The notes below the pieces were generated by a model. It worked only from the letters and a program-made list of their open reading frames with translations, was not told where the DNA came from and did no database searches. A stretch of 64,000 nt of DNA from Hephaestia mangrovi (GTDB lineage Bacteria > Pseudomonadota > Alphaproteobacteria > Sphingomonadales > Sphingomonadaceae): assembly GCF_019880555.1 (NCBI RefSeq), contig NZ_JAINVU010000005.1, forward strand, positions 1 through 64,000, given 5' to 3'. This document shows, in pieces, positions 32,954 through 41,005 of the stretch. The position numbers and the translations under genes are program-made. Position 1 is the first letter of the stretch, and every line of letters begins with the position of its first letter.

Positions 32954-33586
32954 ATGGACATGCCTGAAACAGAATTCACCGCCACCAAGCGCCCGGTCTG
33001 GAATGCCGGAAGAACCGTGGGTGCAAAGCGGGCTCTGAAACCGAAGCAGATTTGGGAGATCCGTTTCTACCTCAACCAGCGCCGTCGCCTACGAGATCGT
33101 GCATTGTTCGATCTGGCGATCGACAGCAAGCTTCGGGGCTGCGACCTCGTGCAGATGAAGATCGGCGACCTTGTCAGCGGAGGCCAGATCCGAACGCGGG
33201 CGATCGTGATGCAGCAGAAAACGGGACGCCCTGTTCAGTTTGAGCTGCTGCCGGACGCCCGGGCCAGCTTGCTGGCCTGGCTCGAGCGGCGTGGCGGCAC
33301 GGTCGACGACTATGTGTTCCCAAGCCGCGTTGATCATAGTGGGCACCTGAGCACACGGCAGTATGCTCGGCTTGTCGATGAATGGGTGACTGGTGTCGGT
33401 CTGATGCGGAGTGAGTATGGCACGCACTCACTTCGCCGAACGAAGGCATCGATCATCTACAGGGCCACCGGCAACCTTCGTGCCGTCCAGATCCTTCTCG
33501 GCCATAGCAAGATCGAGAACACGGTGCGTTATCTTGGGATCGACGTGGAAGACGCACTTGCGCTTGCCGAGAACACCGAGATCTGA
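32954..33586 (+). CDS. Compact tyrosine recombinase (copy 2)
   Basis: This is a site-specific tyrosine recombinase, by eye roughly three quarters identical to the protein encoded at 5707-6339 and of the same 210-residue length from ATG 32954, which has a perfect AAAGGAGG eight bases upstream. All catalytic residues are kept: Arg in KLRGCDL, Lys in QQKTGRP, HSLRRTK, LLGHSKIENT and VRYLG. The N-terminal core-binding domain is again minimal. The copies are inverted relative to each other and lie 26.6 kb apart. Each is followed by a perfect hairpin. Divergence at many synonymous and amino-acid sites shows that this is not a recent duplication. Confidence 0.87.
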   Translation: MDMPETEFTATKRPVWNAGRTVGAKRALKPKQIWEIRFYLNQRRRLRDRALFDLAIDSKLRGCDLVQMKIGDLVSGGQIRTRAIVMQQKTGRPVQFELLPDARASLLAWLERRGGTVDDYVFPSRVDHSGHLSTRQYARLVDEWVTGVGLMRSEYGTHSLRRTKASIIYRATGNLRAVQILLGHSKIENTVRYLGIDVEDALALAENTEI

Positions 33587-33598
33587 ACCTGCTGGCGC

Positions 33599-33625
33599 CC
33601 GTGCCCTGGGGCGTGCCGGGCACGG
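33599..33625 (+). terminator. Stem-loop downstream of recombinase copy 2
   Basis: CCGTGCCC (33599-33606) pairs perfectly with GGGCACGG (33618-33625) around an 11-base loop, starting 13 bases after the recombinase stop. No T-run follows. It mirrors the hairpin found after copy 1 in position but not in sequence. Confidence 0.45.
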
Positions 33626-33735
33626 ACGCTGGGACGAATCCGTCATTGGGTGGTGATAAGTTGAACATCCGCTATCGCCAGAAGCCGACATTCAGCGGTC
33701 GCTTCTACCTACGCAGGTACGAAGCGAGCCGCGCA

Positions 33736-35019
33736 TCAATTCGAAGCCTCTGGCCCAAGCAACAGCCGCATCGTACGAAAATCGAACGTGTAGCTGCCCC
33801 TGGCCGTCAATGCGGACTGTCCAAGATTGCCAAGAACGGGCGCCGTCTTGTCGCCCTCTAACGTCACGGCCACGTCTCGTTCGACGACTGTCGCCACCCC
33901 TGCCGTGATCGTCAGTCGAGTTTCGATTGCCACATCGCCTTCGGTGCCGCCACCCAATCCCAATGTCGTGTCTCGCTTCCTCGACCAAAATTGTGCGCGA
34001 TCGGCGAAGCGGCTAGCATAGCTCGCATGGAGGCTGCTTCGGTTTGCCCCCGTGTCGATGCTCACCAAGCCCTTGCGCCCCGCGATCTCCACTTCGGCCA
34101 CAGGGGTCAGCTGCTTCATGTAGAGCGTCGCTCCCGATCTGAGCAACGGCCCCGCTCGATCGATCGCAAACGTGCCGTCGGCATCGATCCTGAATCGACC
34201 TAGCTGCCCGAGCGCAGGGCAGCCGAGTATCGCCTCGATCTGATAGTCGCCTAGCGGAGACCGGATGAACAATGCGCTGTCCGGTACGACGATCACGACT
34301 AGATTTCGAAGGGTCACACCGCCAACCGGAAGGCTGTGTATGACAGCAATTCGTGTTGCGACCGAATGGCCGGTCAATCCCACCGCGCGTGCGCCGGTAT
34401 CGCGAACCGCCAATCGCATACGTCGGGCCGCGCTCTCGGTTACAACGGAAAGGTTGGCACCTGTATCGATATTCCACGAGAGCGTGACGCCGCGCACCGT
34501 CAGATCGACATTCTGCGTGCCCAGCACATTGCGGTAACTGTGCAAGGTCGCGGAGCTGCTGCCTGTCGCCTTGGGTCTGGACACGTCGCGCAACACCGCC
34601 GCCATTCCGAGCGCCTCACGCAGATCGGCAAGCTCGTCGGGATCGACGGGCTCGCCATGGGCCGCGAGCCACCGCACGATCAACGCATGTTCCTTCCTGT
34701 ACGCGCCCTGCCGGGCGTAGGAGTCGAGCAGCGCCTCGAATGCTGCATGTGCCCGGGGAGAATGGGTCTGTTCCAATATCGCCAAGCACCGCGGGAGTGA
34801 TTTCGACACTTCGTCGAGATGGTTGTCGCGGGTGGCGATGATCCCCTCCACCGCGCAGCGCTCGGCGCCCTTCGGCATCGCCTGCGCCAGTATCCGCGCC
34901 TCGGCCATGTCCCAACGCGCAAGCGCGGCGTCGACCGGGAGCAGGTTCTCGGCTGGCGAGGCGGCATTGGGGGGCGTCGCGGCGGCAGCCGCCACGGCAA
35001 GAATGGTATGCATCACCAT
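33736..35019 (-). CDS. Double retropepsin-like aspartyl protease family protein
   Basis: This 427-residue protein has two retroviral-protease-like domains in one chain. The motifs are SWNIDTGANLSVVTE (about 182) and LVSIDTGANRSSLHA (about 325), each an Asp-Thr-Gly core. A helical TPR-like N-terminal region (about 25-130) precedes them. The N-terminus VMHTILAVAAAAATPP looks like a short signal peptide, so it is probably periplasmic. ATG 35019 has GGGAGG seven bases upstream; the frame opens far earlier in shadow sequence. Two DTG motifs in one chain could form an intramolecular dimer as in pepsin. It lies downstream of a membrane protein and the sigma/NrsF pair. Substrate unknown. Confidence 0.82.
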   Translation of the reverse strand: MVMHTILAVAAAAATPPNAASPAENLLPVDAALARWDMAEARILAQAMPKGAERCAVEGIIATRDNHLDEVSKSLPRCLAILEQTHSPRAHAAFEALLDSYARQGAYRKEHALIVRWLAAHGEPVDPDELADLREALGMAAVLRDVSRPKATGSSSATLHSYRNVLGTQNVDLTVRGVTLSWNIDTGANLSVVTESAARRMRLAVRDTGARAVGLTGHSVATRIAVIHSLPVGGVTLRNLVVIVVPDSALFIRSPLGDYQIEAILGCPALGQLGRFRIDADGTFAIDRAGPLLRSGATLYMKQLTPVAEVEIAGRKGLVSIDTGANRSSLHASYASRFADRAQFWSRKRDTTLGLGGGTEGDVAIETRLTITAGVATVVERDVAVTLEGDKTAPVLGNLGQSALTARGSYTFDFRTMRLLLGPEASN

Positions 35020-35045
35020 GCCGTGGCCTCCCGATTCCAGTCCGA

Positions 35046-35627
35046 TCACGCTGCAACGACCTTGGCGCGGCGACGCACGTCGCTGATCGTCAGCGAGGCC
35101 GCCGAGACCAGAAAGTAGAAGGCGCCGAATGCCGCATAGGGTGCGATGTCGGCAATGCTGACCGGGGCGGCGCCCGCCGCCTTGCTGAGCATGTGTGCGC
35201 CGGCCAGGCCGGACTGGGCACCGCTCAGGATCATCGCCCATTGCGCGCCATAGGATTTCCAGCGCCGCACGCCGGTGAGGAGCTGGAACAGGCCGGAGAG
35301 GACCGCCCACACGCCGAAGATCTGGAGGACCGCGTGCATGCCGTGCGGCAGGGTCACGCCGACGGCGACGGCAGTCACGATGCTGACGAGGAAGTTGAGC
35401 ATTTGGCTCTTGTTCCGCGTCAGGCCGCCGCTCCGGCGGGCGTCGAGATAGTTGGCCAGCGCGTCCCAGGCCGGATAGGCGACAAGCATCACCGCGGCCA
35501 ATGGCGGCATGGTCCTGGCAACGGCGAAGGCGAGGACGACCCAGATCGCGGAGAAAGCGAAGCGCAGGTAATAATAGGTCTTGAGCCAGTCGCGGTCCGG
35601 GGACTTCGCGTCGGTAATGGTCTTCAT
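35046..35627 (-). CDS. DUF308-like integral membrane protein
   Basis: This 193-residue membrane protein has about six hydrophobic segments. It opens with a charged leader (KTITDAKSPDRDWLKTYYYLR) and includes VMLVAYPAWDALANYLDARR and LQIFGVWAVLSGLFQLLTG. The repeated pattern of paired helices resembles the HdeD/DUF308 family, some members of which act in acid or envelope stress, but the match is from memory and weak. ATG at 35627 follows AGGAACCACGCC. It lies 26 bases upstream of the aspartyl protease gene and 110 bases after nrsF, all on the minus strand, and is a plausible member of the sigma-factor regulon. Confidence 0.6.
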   Translation of the reverse strand: MKTITDAKSPDRDWLKTYYYLRFAFSAIWVVLAFAVARTMPPLAAVMLVAYPAWDALANYLDARRSGGLTRNKSQMLNFLVSIVTAVAVGVTLPHGMHAVLQIFGVWAVLSGLFQLLTGVRRWKSYGAQWAMILSGAQSGLAGAHMLSKAAGAAPVSIADIAPYAAFGAFYFLVSAASLTISDVRRRAKVVAA

Positions 35628-35737
35628 GGCGTGGTTCCTTTCTGTGATGCAGGCGCCCCCCTCCGCCCGGCAAGCCGGGTGGGTCGATCGTCGGCGGTGG
35701 AGACAATGTGCGGCGGGTGATCGGCCGCGGGTGATGG

Positions 35738-36379
35738 TTAGAGGCGGAAGCGTTGCGGCAGGCACCATCGCGCCACGGCCGCCACGGCGGTGCACCCGAC
35801 GCTGTACCAGACCACCACGTAGAGGGGGTCGTTGAACGGACAGCAGAACGCGAAGACAAACGCACCGCAGGCCCCGGCGGCGATGCCGCTCGCGAGAGCG
35901 CTCAGCCGGGGCTGGGTCGGCGCCGCCCGGCGCATAAGGGCGCCGAGCAATGCGAGGATCGGCAGCGAGAGCACGAAGATGGAGGTCGCGCACCGCATGC
36001 CGCTCATCGGGTTGATACGATCGAGCAGCCCCAGCTCGCCCATGCCCGCGGGCGTGACGAACGCACCGCCGACAATGGCCAGCACCGCGAACGCGCAGGC
36101 GAGCATCAGCCCTTGCCGTGGTCGTGCCGTCGGCGAAAAGGATCGGACCGCCAGCATGCAGGCAGCCAAGGCGAGAAGGCCGAGGCTCGCCACCCGCCAC
36201 ATCAGATGCGGCGCCCAACCCATATGATGCATGTCGGCACGCATCAGCCCCGTAGCCGGGGCAAGGGCGAGTTCCACCGCGCAAAGCGCGAGGAGCAGCA
36301 GGCCTTCGCGGACCATGCTGCGCCGCCTGACCGGCGCGAGGTCGGATGACAGGTCGAGGATCAGGGCTTCATTCGACAT
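35738..36379 (-). CDS. nrsF: NrsF (DUF1109) anti-sigma factor
   Basis: This is a 213-residue integral membrane anti-sigma factor with six predicted helices. It fits DUF1109/NrsF: N-terminal sigma-binding segment (LILDLSSDLAPVRRRS), then paired helices with MGWAPHLMWRVASLG and conserved cysteines in MSGMRCATS and FAFCCPFNDP. In Caulobacter, NrsF holds SigF inactive until cadmium, chromate or oxidative stress, sensed through two conserved cysteines in these positions. It overlaps the sigma gene by 11 bases, typical for a sigma/anti-sigma pair. The position of the cysteines suggests that the same thiol switch is kept here. Confidence 0.85.
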   Translation of the reverse strand: MSNEALILDLSSDLAPVRRRSMVREGLLLLALCAVELALAPATGLMRADMHHMGWAPHLMWRVASLGLLALAACMLAVRSFSPTARPRQGLMLACAFAVLAIVGGAFVTPAGMGELGLLDRINPMSGMRCATSIFVLSLPILALLGALMRRAAPTQPRLSALASGIAAGACGAFVFAFCCPFNDPLYVVVWYSVGCTAVAAVARWCLPQRFRL

Positions 36380-36980
36380 CGGGGGTCTTCTCGATCAATG
36401 CCGTCAGGCGGGCGAGCCCGCGGTGGATGTTCATCTTCACGGCCGACGGGGAAAGGCCGGTCTGGGCGGAAGCTTCGTCGACGCTATAGCCCTGCACCTT
36501 GACCAGCAGGATCGCCTGGGCCTGCGCCGGGCGGAGCTGATCGAGCAGGCTGGCGAGAACCGAGCTGCTCACCACCGCCGCCTCGTGATCGCCGGTGGCG
36601 ATCGCGTCGGGCAGTTCGTCCGCCGAACGGCGCGCCAGGCTGCGCAGCTGGTCCACCCATTTGTTCTTGGCGATCGCCGCGAGCCAGGGAGCGAAGGGAT
36701 AGCGCGGATCATAGGTATGGCGCCGCCGATGGATCGCGAGCAGGGTTTCCTGGACGGCATCGTCGACCTCCCCGGGCGGCAGCCGCCGCTCGAAATAGCG
36801 CGTCAGCCATTCGGACGTCTCTCCCAGCAGTCGCCGATACGCGCCGCCATGCCCGTTCTGGGCCGCCTGCATCAGGCCGCTCCAGCTGTCGGGCGCCATG
36901 CGGGAGGGCCGCGCGGGCGCGGACTGCGGCGCGCCCGAGGGCGGCCTTGAGATGAGTCTCGAAAAAAAGTCCGGGCGCAT
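36369..36980 (-). CDS. sigF: ECF sigma factor of the SigF type
   Basis: This ECF sigma-70 factor is paired with NrsF. Region 2 (RYFERRLPPGEVDDAVQETL, then YPFAPWLAAIAKNKWVDQLR) and region 4 (LRPAQAQAILLVKVQGYSVD then GLSPSAVKMNIHRGLARL) are intact in up to 203 residues. The first 27 residues are basic and not family-like, so ATG at 36899 may be the true start; ATG 36980 has AGGA close upstream. The gene diverges from a LysR gene across 95 bases. The regulon is likely to include the downstream nrsF, membrane protein and aspartyl protease genes on the same strand. Confidence 0.85.
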   Translation of the reverse strand: MRPDFFSRLISRPPSGAPQSAPARPSRMAPDSWSGLMQAAQNGHGGAYRRLLGETSEWLTRYFERRLPPGEVDDAVQETLLAIHRRRHTYDPRYPFAPWLAAIAKNKWVDQLRSLARRSADELPDAIATGDHEAAVVSSSVLASLLDQLRPAQAQAILLVKVQGYSVDEASAQTGLSPSAVKMNIHRGLARLTALIEKTPDVE

Positions 36981-37075
36981 GAATCCTATTCGCTCGCGAT
37001 ACGATCCCGGTCACTCTGCGTCGAACTTTTCTGCCGGAGGGTGTACCCCGCCCCGGCAACGCGTAAGGACAGGCC

Positions 37076-37939
37076 ATGGAGTGGAGCGACGTCCGTATCT
37101 TCCTGGCCGTGGTGCGCGCCGGCACGCTGGGCGGCGCGGCGCGCGCGCTGCGCCTCAGCCATCCCACCATCGGCCGGCGGCTGCGCGCGCTCGAGGCGGC
37201 GACCGGCCAGACGCTGTTCCAGCGCACGGCTGAAGGGCTCATCCTCACCGAGGAGGGGAGCGCGATCGTGTCGCTGGCCGAGCAGATGGAAGAAGGCGCA
37301 CTGGCGATGGAGCGCCGGCTTGCCGGGCAGGAGCAGAATCTGCCCGGCTGCCTGCGCATCTCCTCGGCCGACTGGTTCGGTGCCTATGTGCTGCCCCCGA
37401 TCGTCGCCGACTATACGCGCGCCCATCCGGACGTCGATGTAGAGATCCTGACGGGCACGCGCCTGTTCAGCCTTGCGCAGCGCGAGGCGGACATCGCCTT
37501 CCGGATCGTGCCATTCGACACCTCCGACATCGTCCAGCGGCGGCTGGCCCGGCTGCGCTACGGCGTCTACATCGCCGAGGGTGCGCCCGAGCCAATGTTC
37601 GGCGACGGCACCGGCTTCCGGCTGATCACCCATGATACCTCCACGGGCCATTTTCCCGACATCGCTTGGCTGCTGGAAAGCTTCCCCAAGGCGACGACGG
37701 TGATGCGATCGAACAACCGGAACGTGCAGGCGCGCATGTGCAAACAGGGGATCGGCATCGCCGTCCTCCCCCGCGCCATCGGCGGGCAGACCCCGGGGCT
37801 CCGCCTGCTCGACCTGCCGGAGGCGCCGCCGAGCCGGGACATCTGGATGGGCTATCATCGCGATCTGAAGCATCTGCAGCGTCTCCGCGCGTTCATCGCG
37901 GTGCTGGACGAGCACCTGCGGGAGGTCGGGTCGGGCTAG
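37076..37939 (+). CDS. LysR-family transcriptional regulator
   Basis: This is a 287-residue LysR-type regulator. The N-terminal winged helix-turn-helix is clear (MEWSDVRIFLAVVRAGTLGG, ALRLSHPTIGRRLRALEAAT, LFQRTAEGLILTEEG), followed by a linker helix and a periplasmic-binding-protein-like effector domain (LRISSADWFGAYVLPPIVAD, ADIAFRIVPFDTSDIVQRRL). This subgroup, with DVRIFLAVVRAGTLGGAARAL, often regulates neighbouring oxidoreductase genes. Its 3' end overlaps the convergent GNAT gene by 47 bases. A six-gene run on the opposite strand lies directly beyond and is a reasonable regulatory target. Confidence 0.9.
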   Translation: MEWSDVRIFLAVVRAGTLGGAARALRLSHPTIGRRLRALEAATGQTLFQRTAEGLILTEEGSAIVSLAEQMEEGALAMERRLAGQEQNLPGCLRISSADWFGAYVLPPIVADYTRAHPDVDVEILTGTRLFSLAQREADIAFRIVPFDTSDIVQRRLARLRYGVYIAEGAPEPMFGDGTGFRLITHDTSTGHFPDIAWLLESFPKATTVMRSNNRNVQARMCKQGIGIAVLPRAIGGQTPGLRLLDLPEAPPSRDIWMGYHRDLKHLQRLRAFIAVLDEHLREVGSG

Positions 37940-38435
37940 CCAACAGGACGAACGACTTTTCCCGGTAGGAGAGATCCTTGATCCACCGGAGCCCCAGCTT
38001 TTCGGCAAGCTTCAGCGAGGGAAGGTTGACCGGCTCGACCAGGCAGGCGACGCGATCATGGGGCGTGGCCTGTGCCAGCCAGCGCAGAAGGCCGGTCATT
38101 GCCTCGAACGCCAAACCCCGCCCGCAGACGTCGGACGCGAAGAGCCACGAGGCTTCGGGCACGCTGTCGAGCACGGGATCGACACCCCGTCGGAAGAAGC
38201 CCGCACCGACTTCGCCTATGACGCGGCCGCCGGCCCGTTCGACGACCGCGAGCGTGCCGAAGCCGAAGAGGCTCCAATGGCCCGCGCAGCGTAGCACCCT
38301 TGTCCAGGCGCCTTCCTCGGAGTCGGGGAGATTGCCGATGAACCTGCGCACGTCGGGATCAGCCGACAGCGCCAGGATCGCAGGAACGTCGCCGGGTTCA
38401 TAGGGACGCAGGAGGAGCCGTTCGGTGCCGATCAT
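37893..38435 (-). CDS. GNAT-family N-acetyltransferase
   Basis: This 180-residue acetyltransferase is of the RimJ/RimL type. It begins MIGTERLLLRPYEPGDVPAI, with the DPDVRRFIGN strand, SWLFASDVCGRGLAFEAMTG (the acetyl-CoA binding V/I-x-x-x-x-R/Q-G-x-G/A region in altered form) and PVNLPSLKLAEKLGLRWIKD, the conserved Asn-x-x-S/A at the C-terminus. Its last 47 bases overlap the lysR 3' end in the convergent orientation, so the tail (PTRPPAGARPAPR) may be poorly conserved. It is the last gene of a minus-strand run. The acceptor is unknown. Confidence 0.85.
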   Translation of the reverse strand: MIGTERLLLRPYEPGDVPAILALSADPDVRRFIGNLPDSEEGAWTRVLRCAGHWSLFGFGTLAVVERAGGRVIGEVGAGFFRRGVDPVLDSVPEASWLFASDVCGRGLAFEAMTGLLRWLAQATPHDRVACLVEPVNLPSLKLAEKLGLRWIKDLSYREKSFVLLASPTRPPAGARPAPR

Positions 38436-38465
38436 AGGGGGCCTGGAAGAAGTGAGCCAACGGCC

Positions 38466-39458
38466 TCAGCTGCCGCGCAAGCAGGTGTGGACGAAGCGGA
38501 CGAGTTCGCCGCTCAGCTCCAGATCCTCCGGCGTGCCGCCCAGGAAGCCGCCATGCGGCATCGCCTCGAAGACATGAAGTTCGGCAAGAACACCGGCACG
38601 CCGCAGCGCGCGATGCATGCGCACGGTGTTGGAGAGGAACAGATCGCGGGTGCCGGATTGGAGCAGCGTGGGCGGCAATCCAGTCAGCTCGCCGAACAGC
38701 GGGGAGAGCGCGGGATCGGAAAGGTCTGCGCCGTCGGCATAGAGCAGGTTCGCCGCGCGCAGCGGTAAGGGCAGCATTAGGTCCACCAGACGGTTCACTG
38801 CGAAACTGTCTCCGGACTCGGTCAGGTCCACCTCGGGGGATAACAGCACCAGCCCGGCCGGCATGGGAAGCCCCGCCTCCCGCGCCCGCAGCAGCATGGC
38901 AACGGCGAGGTTGCCTCCTGCGGACCTGCCGCCGATCACCACGTCCGAAGGCTTGTGACGCTCCAGCACATGGACATAGGCCGCCAGCGTATCCTCCAGT
39001 GCGGCAGGATAAGGATGCTCGGGCGGCGTGCGATAGTCTACGCCGTAGCAGCGCAGGCCGTGCAGGTCCGCCTGGATCTGCGCGCCGACCCGGCACGCCT
39101 CGCCCCCGCCAAATACCAGCGCGCCACCGTGCAGATCGAGATACGCTCCCGCGGCGCTGGTCGCGGTCTCGGGCGTGGCGATGTGGACGGGCGCTTCGCC
39201 GACCCGGACGGTCTCGACGCTGGCGCGCACGCTGCCCGCACGACCCTTGATGCCGGCGGCATAGTGCTCATCCACCGCCGCCTTCATCCGGACCCAGCCA
39301 TCACGATCCTCGAGACCCGGCATCGGGTGCTTGGCATTGATCGCCACGCCGTCGGCATCGACGAGACGGTCCAGTACGGCGCGCGCTTCCGCACTGATCG
39401 AGCGGGGGGCGGGAAGCACGCCGGCGGGCAACCGCACACCGAAGCTTTGTTCATCCAT
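38466..39458 (-). CDS. HSL-family alpha/beta hydrolase (lipase/esterase)
   Basis: This is a 330-residue hormone-sensitive-lipase-family hydrolase. The oxyanion motif reads LDLHGGALVFGGGEA, DYRTPPEHPYPAALEDTLAAY is the conserved P-E-x-x-x-P-A-x-x-x-D block, and the nucleophile elbow is IGGRSAGGNLAVAML. Catalytic acid probably in SGTRDLFLSN and His in AMPHGGFLG. The FxGG variant of the HGG region is normal. It is part of a minus-strand run with VOC, epoxide-hydrolase-like, SDR and EthD genes and probably hydrolyses an ester intermediate of a shared pathway. Confidence 0.9.
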   Translation of the reverse strand: MDEQSFGVRLPAGVLPAPRSISAEARAVLDRLVDADGVAINAKHPMPGLEDRDGWVRMKAAVDEHYAAGIKGRAGSVRASVETVRVGEAPVHIATPETATSAAGAYLDLHGGALVFGGGEACRVGAQIQADLHGLRCYGVDYRTPPEHPYPAALEDTLAAYVHVLERHKPSDVVIGGRSAGGNLAVAMLLRAREAGLPMPAGLVLLSPEVDLTESGDSFAVNRLVDLMLPLPLRAANLLYADGADLSDPALSPLFGELTGLPPTLLQSGTRDLFLSNTVRMHRALRRAGVLAELHVFEAMPHGGFLGGTPEDLELSGELVRFVHTCLRGS

Positions 39459-39519
39459 GAGCGGCGGCCTCCTTGGGGTTCTGTTTGCGAGGAGGACGCG
39501 GGTCGCTCCTCTGCATTAT

Positions 39520-40050
39520 TTAATCTTCGTCCTGCCACCTGCGCAGGTCGGTCTGGTCATGATAGCCCATGCGATCCGGCGTGGTGATGAACTCCATGGT
39601 CGTGCCCCAGGGCATGCGGCAATAGCAGACCTTGTTTCCGGGACCTTTTTCGGTCGCATAGGGAATGGCACGCGGCGCCGTCAGGGGGGTGCCGCCCGCC
39701 TTCTCGAAGCGTGCGACCGATGCATCGATATCATCGGTGTAGAGCGCGAAATGAGTGATGCCGAAATCGCTCGCGCGGATCGGCTGGGCCTGTTCGGGCC
39801 CCTGCATTTCGAAGAGCTCGATATCGGGTCCGGTGCCGATCTTGACCATTGCCTGCGCGCGAACGACCGTTCCAGGGAAGGCGCCCACGGCGCGCTCGAA
39901 CTCCGCCCCCTGCCGCAGCGGATCCTGCGGGCCGAACGACTGGTAGATCAGCTGGGCGCCAAAGGCCTCCGCCAGGAAGGCTTTGGCGGCTTCGATGTCG
40001 GGCACCGTGATGCCGATATGATTGACGCCGCGAATGACGGGTGCGGTCAT
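39520..40050 (-). CDS. VOC-family (glyoxalase/dioxygenase fold) protein
   Basis: This 176-residue vicinal-oxygen-chelate protein has two beta-alpha-beta-beta-beta repeats. GVNHIGITVPDIEAAKAFLA gives the first metal-ligand His region, ELFEMQGPEQ the Glu, GITHFALYTDDIDASVARFE the second His, and WGTTMEFITTPD the closing Glu. All four likely metal ligands are present, so it is probably an active metalloenzyme (lyase, isomerase or extradiol dioxygenase). ATG 40050 has AAGGAG six bases upstream; the open frame from 40182 adds arginine-rich shadow residues. The neighbours suggest a catabolic pathway. Confidence 0.87.
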   Translation of the reverse strand: MTAPVIRGVNHIGITVPDIEAAKAFLAEAFGAQLIYQSFGPQDPLRQGAEFERAVGAFPGTVVRAQAMVKIGTGPDIELFEMQGPEQAQPIRASDFGITHFALYTDDIDASVARFEKAGGTPLTAPRAIPYATEKGPGNKVCYCRMPWGTTMEFITTPDRMGYHDQTDLRRWQDED

Positions 40051-40106
40051 GACGTTCTCCTTCGTTGCTGGTTCGATTGCGCGCCGGGATGCGCGCGGGC
40101 GCCGGT

Positions 40107-40985
40107 TCATCCGACCTTGAGGAAGTCGATCAGCGCGGCTGCGACTTCTTCCGGCCGCTCGTCCGCGACATAATGGCTGCACCGCGCGATCGCGCCGCCG
40201 GTCACCTTGGTGGCGAACTCCTCGAGCATCGGCACCATCCGCGCACCGAAGCGCTGGTCTCCGCCGAGGCCGAGCACCGGCATCTCAAGCGGCCGCTCCT
40301 TGTACGCGAGCGCGGCTTCGTGGTCGGCGTCGAGCGTGCGATACCACTCCATGCCGCCCCGGGTGCGGCCGGGAAGCGCCATCGCTCTCGCGTAGATCTC
40401 GATGTCCGCCGGATCGAAGCTGCTGTGGTCGTAGAAGCGCTCGGCCATGAAGGTCGCAATATAGTCCTGTTCCCGGCCGTGAAGCAGGCGTTCCGGCAGG
40501 TCCCGGTTGGCATGGAAGCCGAAATGCCAGAGGCCTGCGATGGTCGCCTTCCACTGGGTCCAGCCGGGAAGCGGCACATCGAGGACCGCCAGATGGGTGA
40601 CAGCGTCTCGGTAGAGGGCGGCCTGCGCCAATGCGACCATGCCGCCGATATCGTGCCCGCACACGGCGTAGCGTGCGTGGCCAAGGGCATTCATGACCCC
40701 GTGCGCATCCCGCGCCATCGTCGCCTTGTCATAGCCGCCCTGCGGGCAGTCGGAAAATCCCGCGCCGCGCAGATCGATGGCCACCACGCTGAAATGGTCG
40801 GCGAGCAGCGGCATCACATGGTGCCATTCCCACCAGGTCTCCGGCCAGCCGTGGAGCAGCAGGATCGGAGGGCCAGAGCCGCCGGTGACGGCGTTGATCT
40901 TGATGCCGTTCGCCGGCACCAGTTGTTGGGCAAAGCCCGGCAGTGCAGCGATCACGATCGCTCTCCCATACGATAGGATGTTCAA
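40107..40985 (-). CDS. Epoxide hydrolase / dehalogenase-like alpha/beta hydrolase
   Basis: This 292-residue alpha/beta hydrolase has the oxyanion motif LLLHGWPETWWEWHHVMP, DLRGAGFSDCPQGGYDKATM and the nucleophile elbow CGHDIGGMVALAQA, where Asp replaces Ser. HGWPE plus GHDIGG marks epoxide hydrolases and related fluoroacetate or haloalkane dehalogenases. His lies in RCSHYVADERPEEVA. The first 22 residues (MNILSYGRAIVIAALPGFAQ) form a hydrophobic stretch that may be a signal peptide or a misplaced start. It lies 20 bases before the SDR stop on the same strand. An epoxide or haloacid substrate is the best inference. Confidence 0.87.
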   Translation of the reverse strand: MNILSYGRAIVIAALPGFAQQLVPANGIKINAVTGGSGPPILLLHGWPETWWEWHHVMPLLADHFSVVAIDLRGAGFSDCPQGGYDKATMARDAHGVMNALGHARYAVCGHDIGGMVALAQAALYRDAVTHLAVLDVPLPGWTQWKATIAGLWHFGFHANRDLPERLLHGREQDYIATFMAERFYDHSSFDPADIEIYARAMALPGRTRGGMEWYRTLDADHEAALAYKERPLEMPVLGLGGDQRFGARMVPMLEEFATKVTGGAIARCSHYVADERPEEVAAALIDFLKVG

Positions 40986-41005
40986 GCGGGGCGCTGGCCC
41001 CGCGC

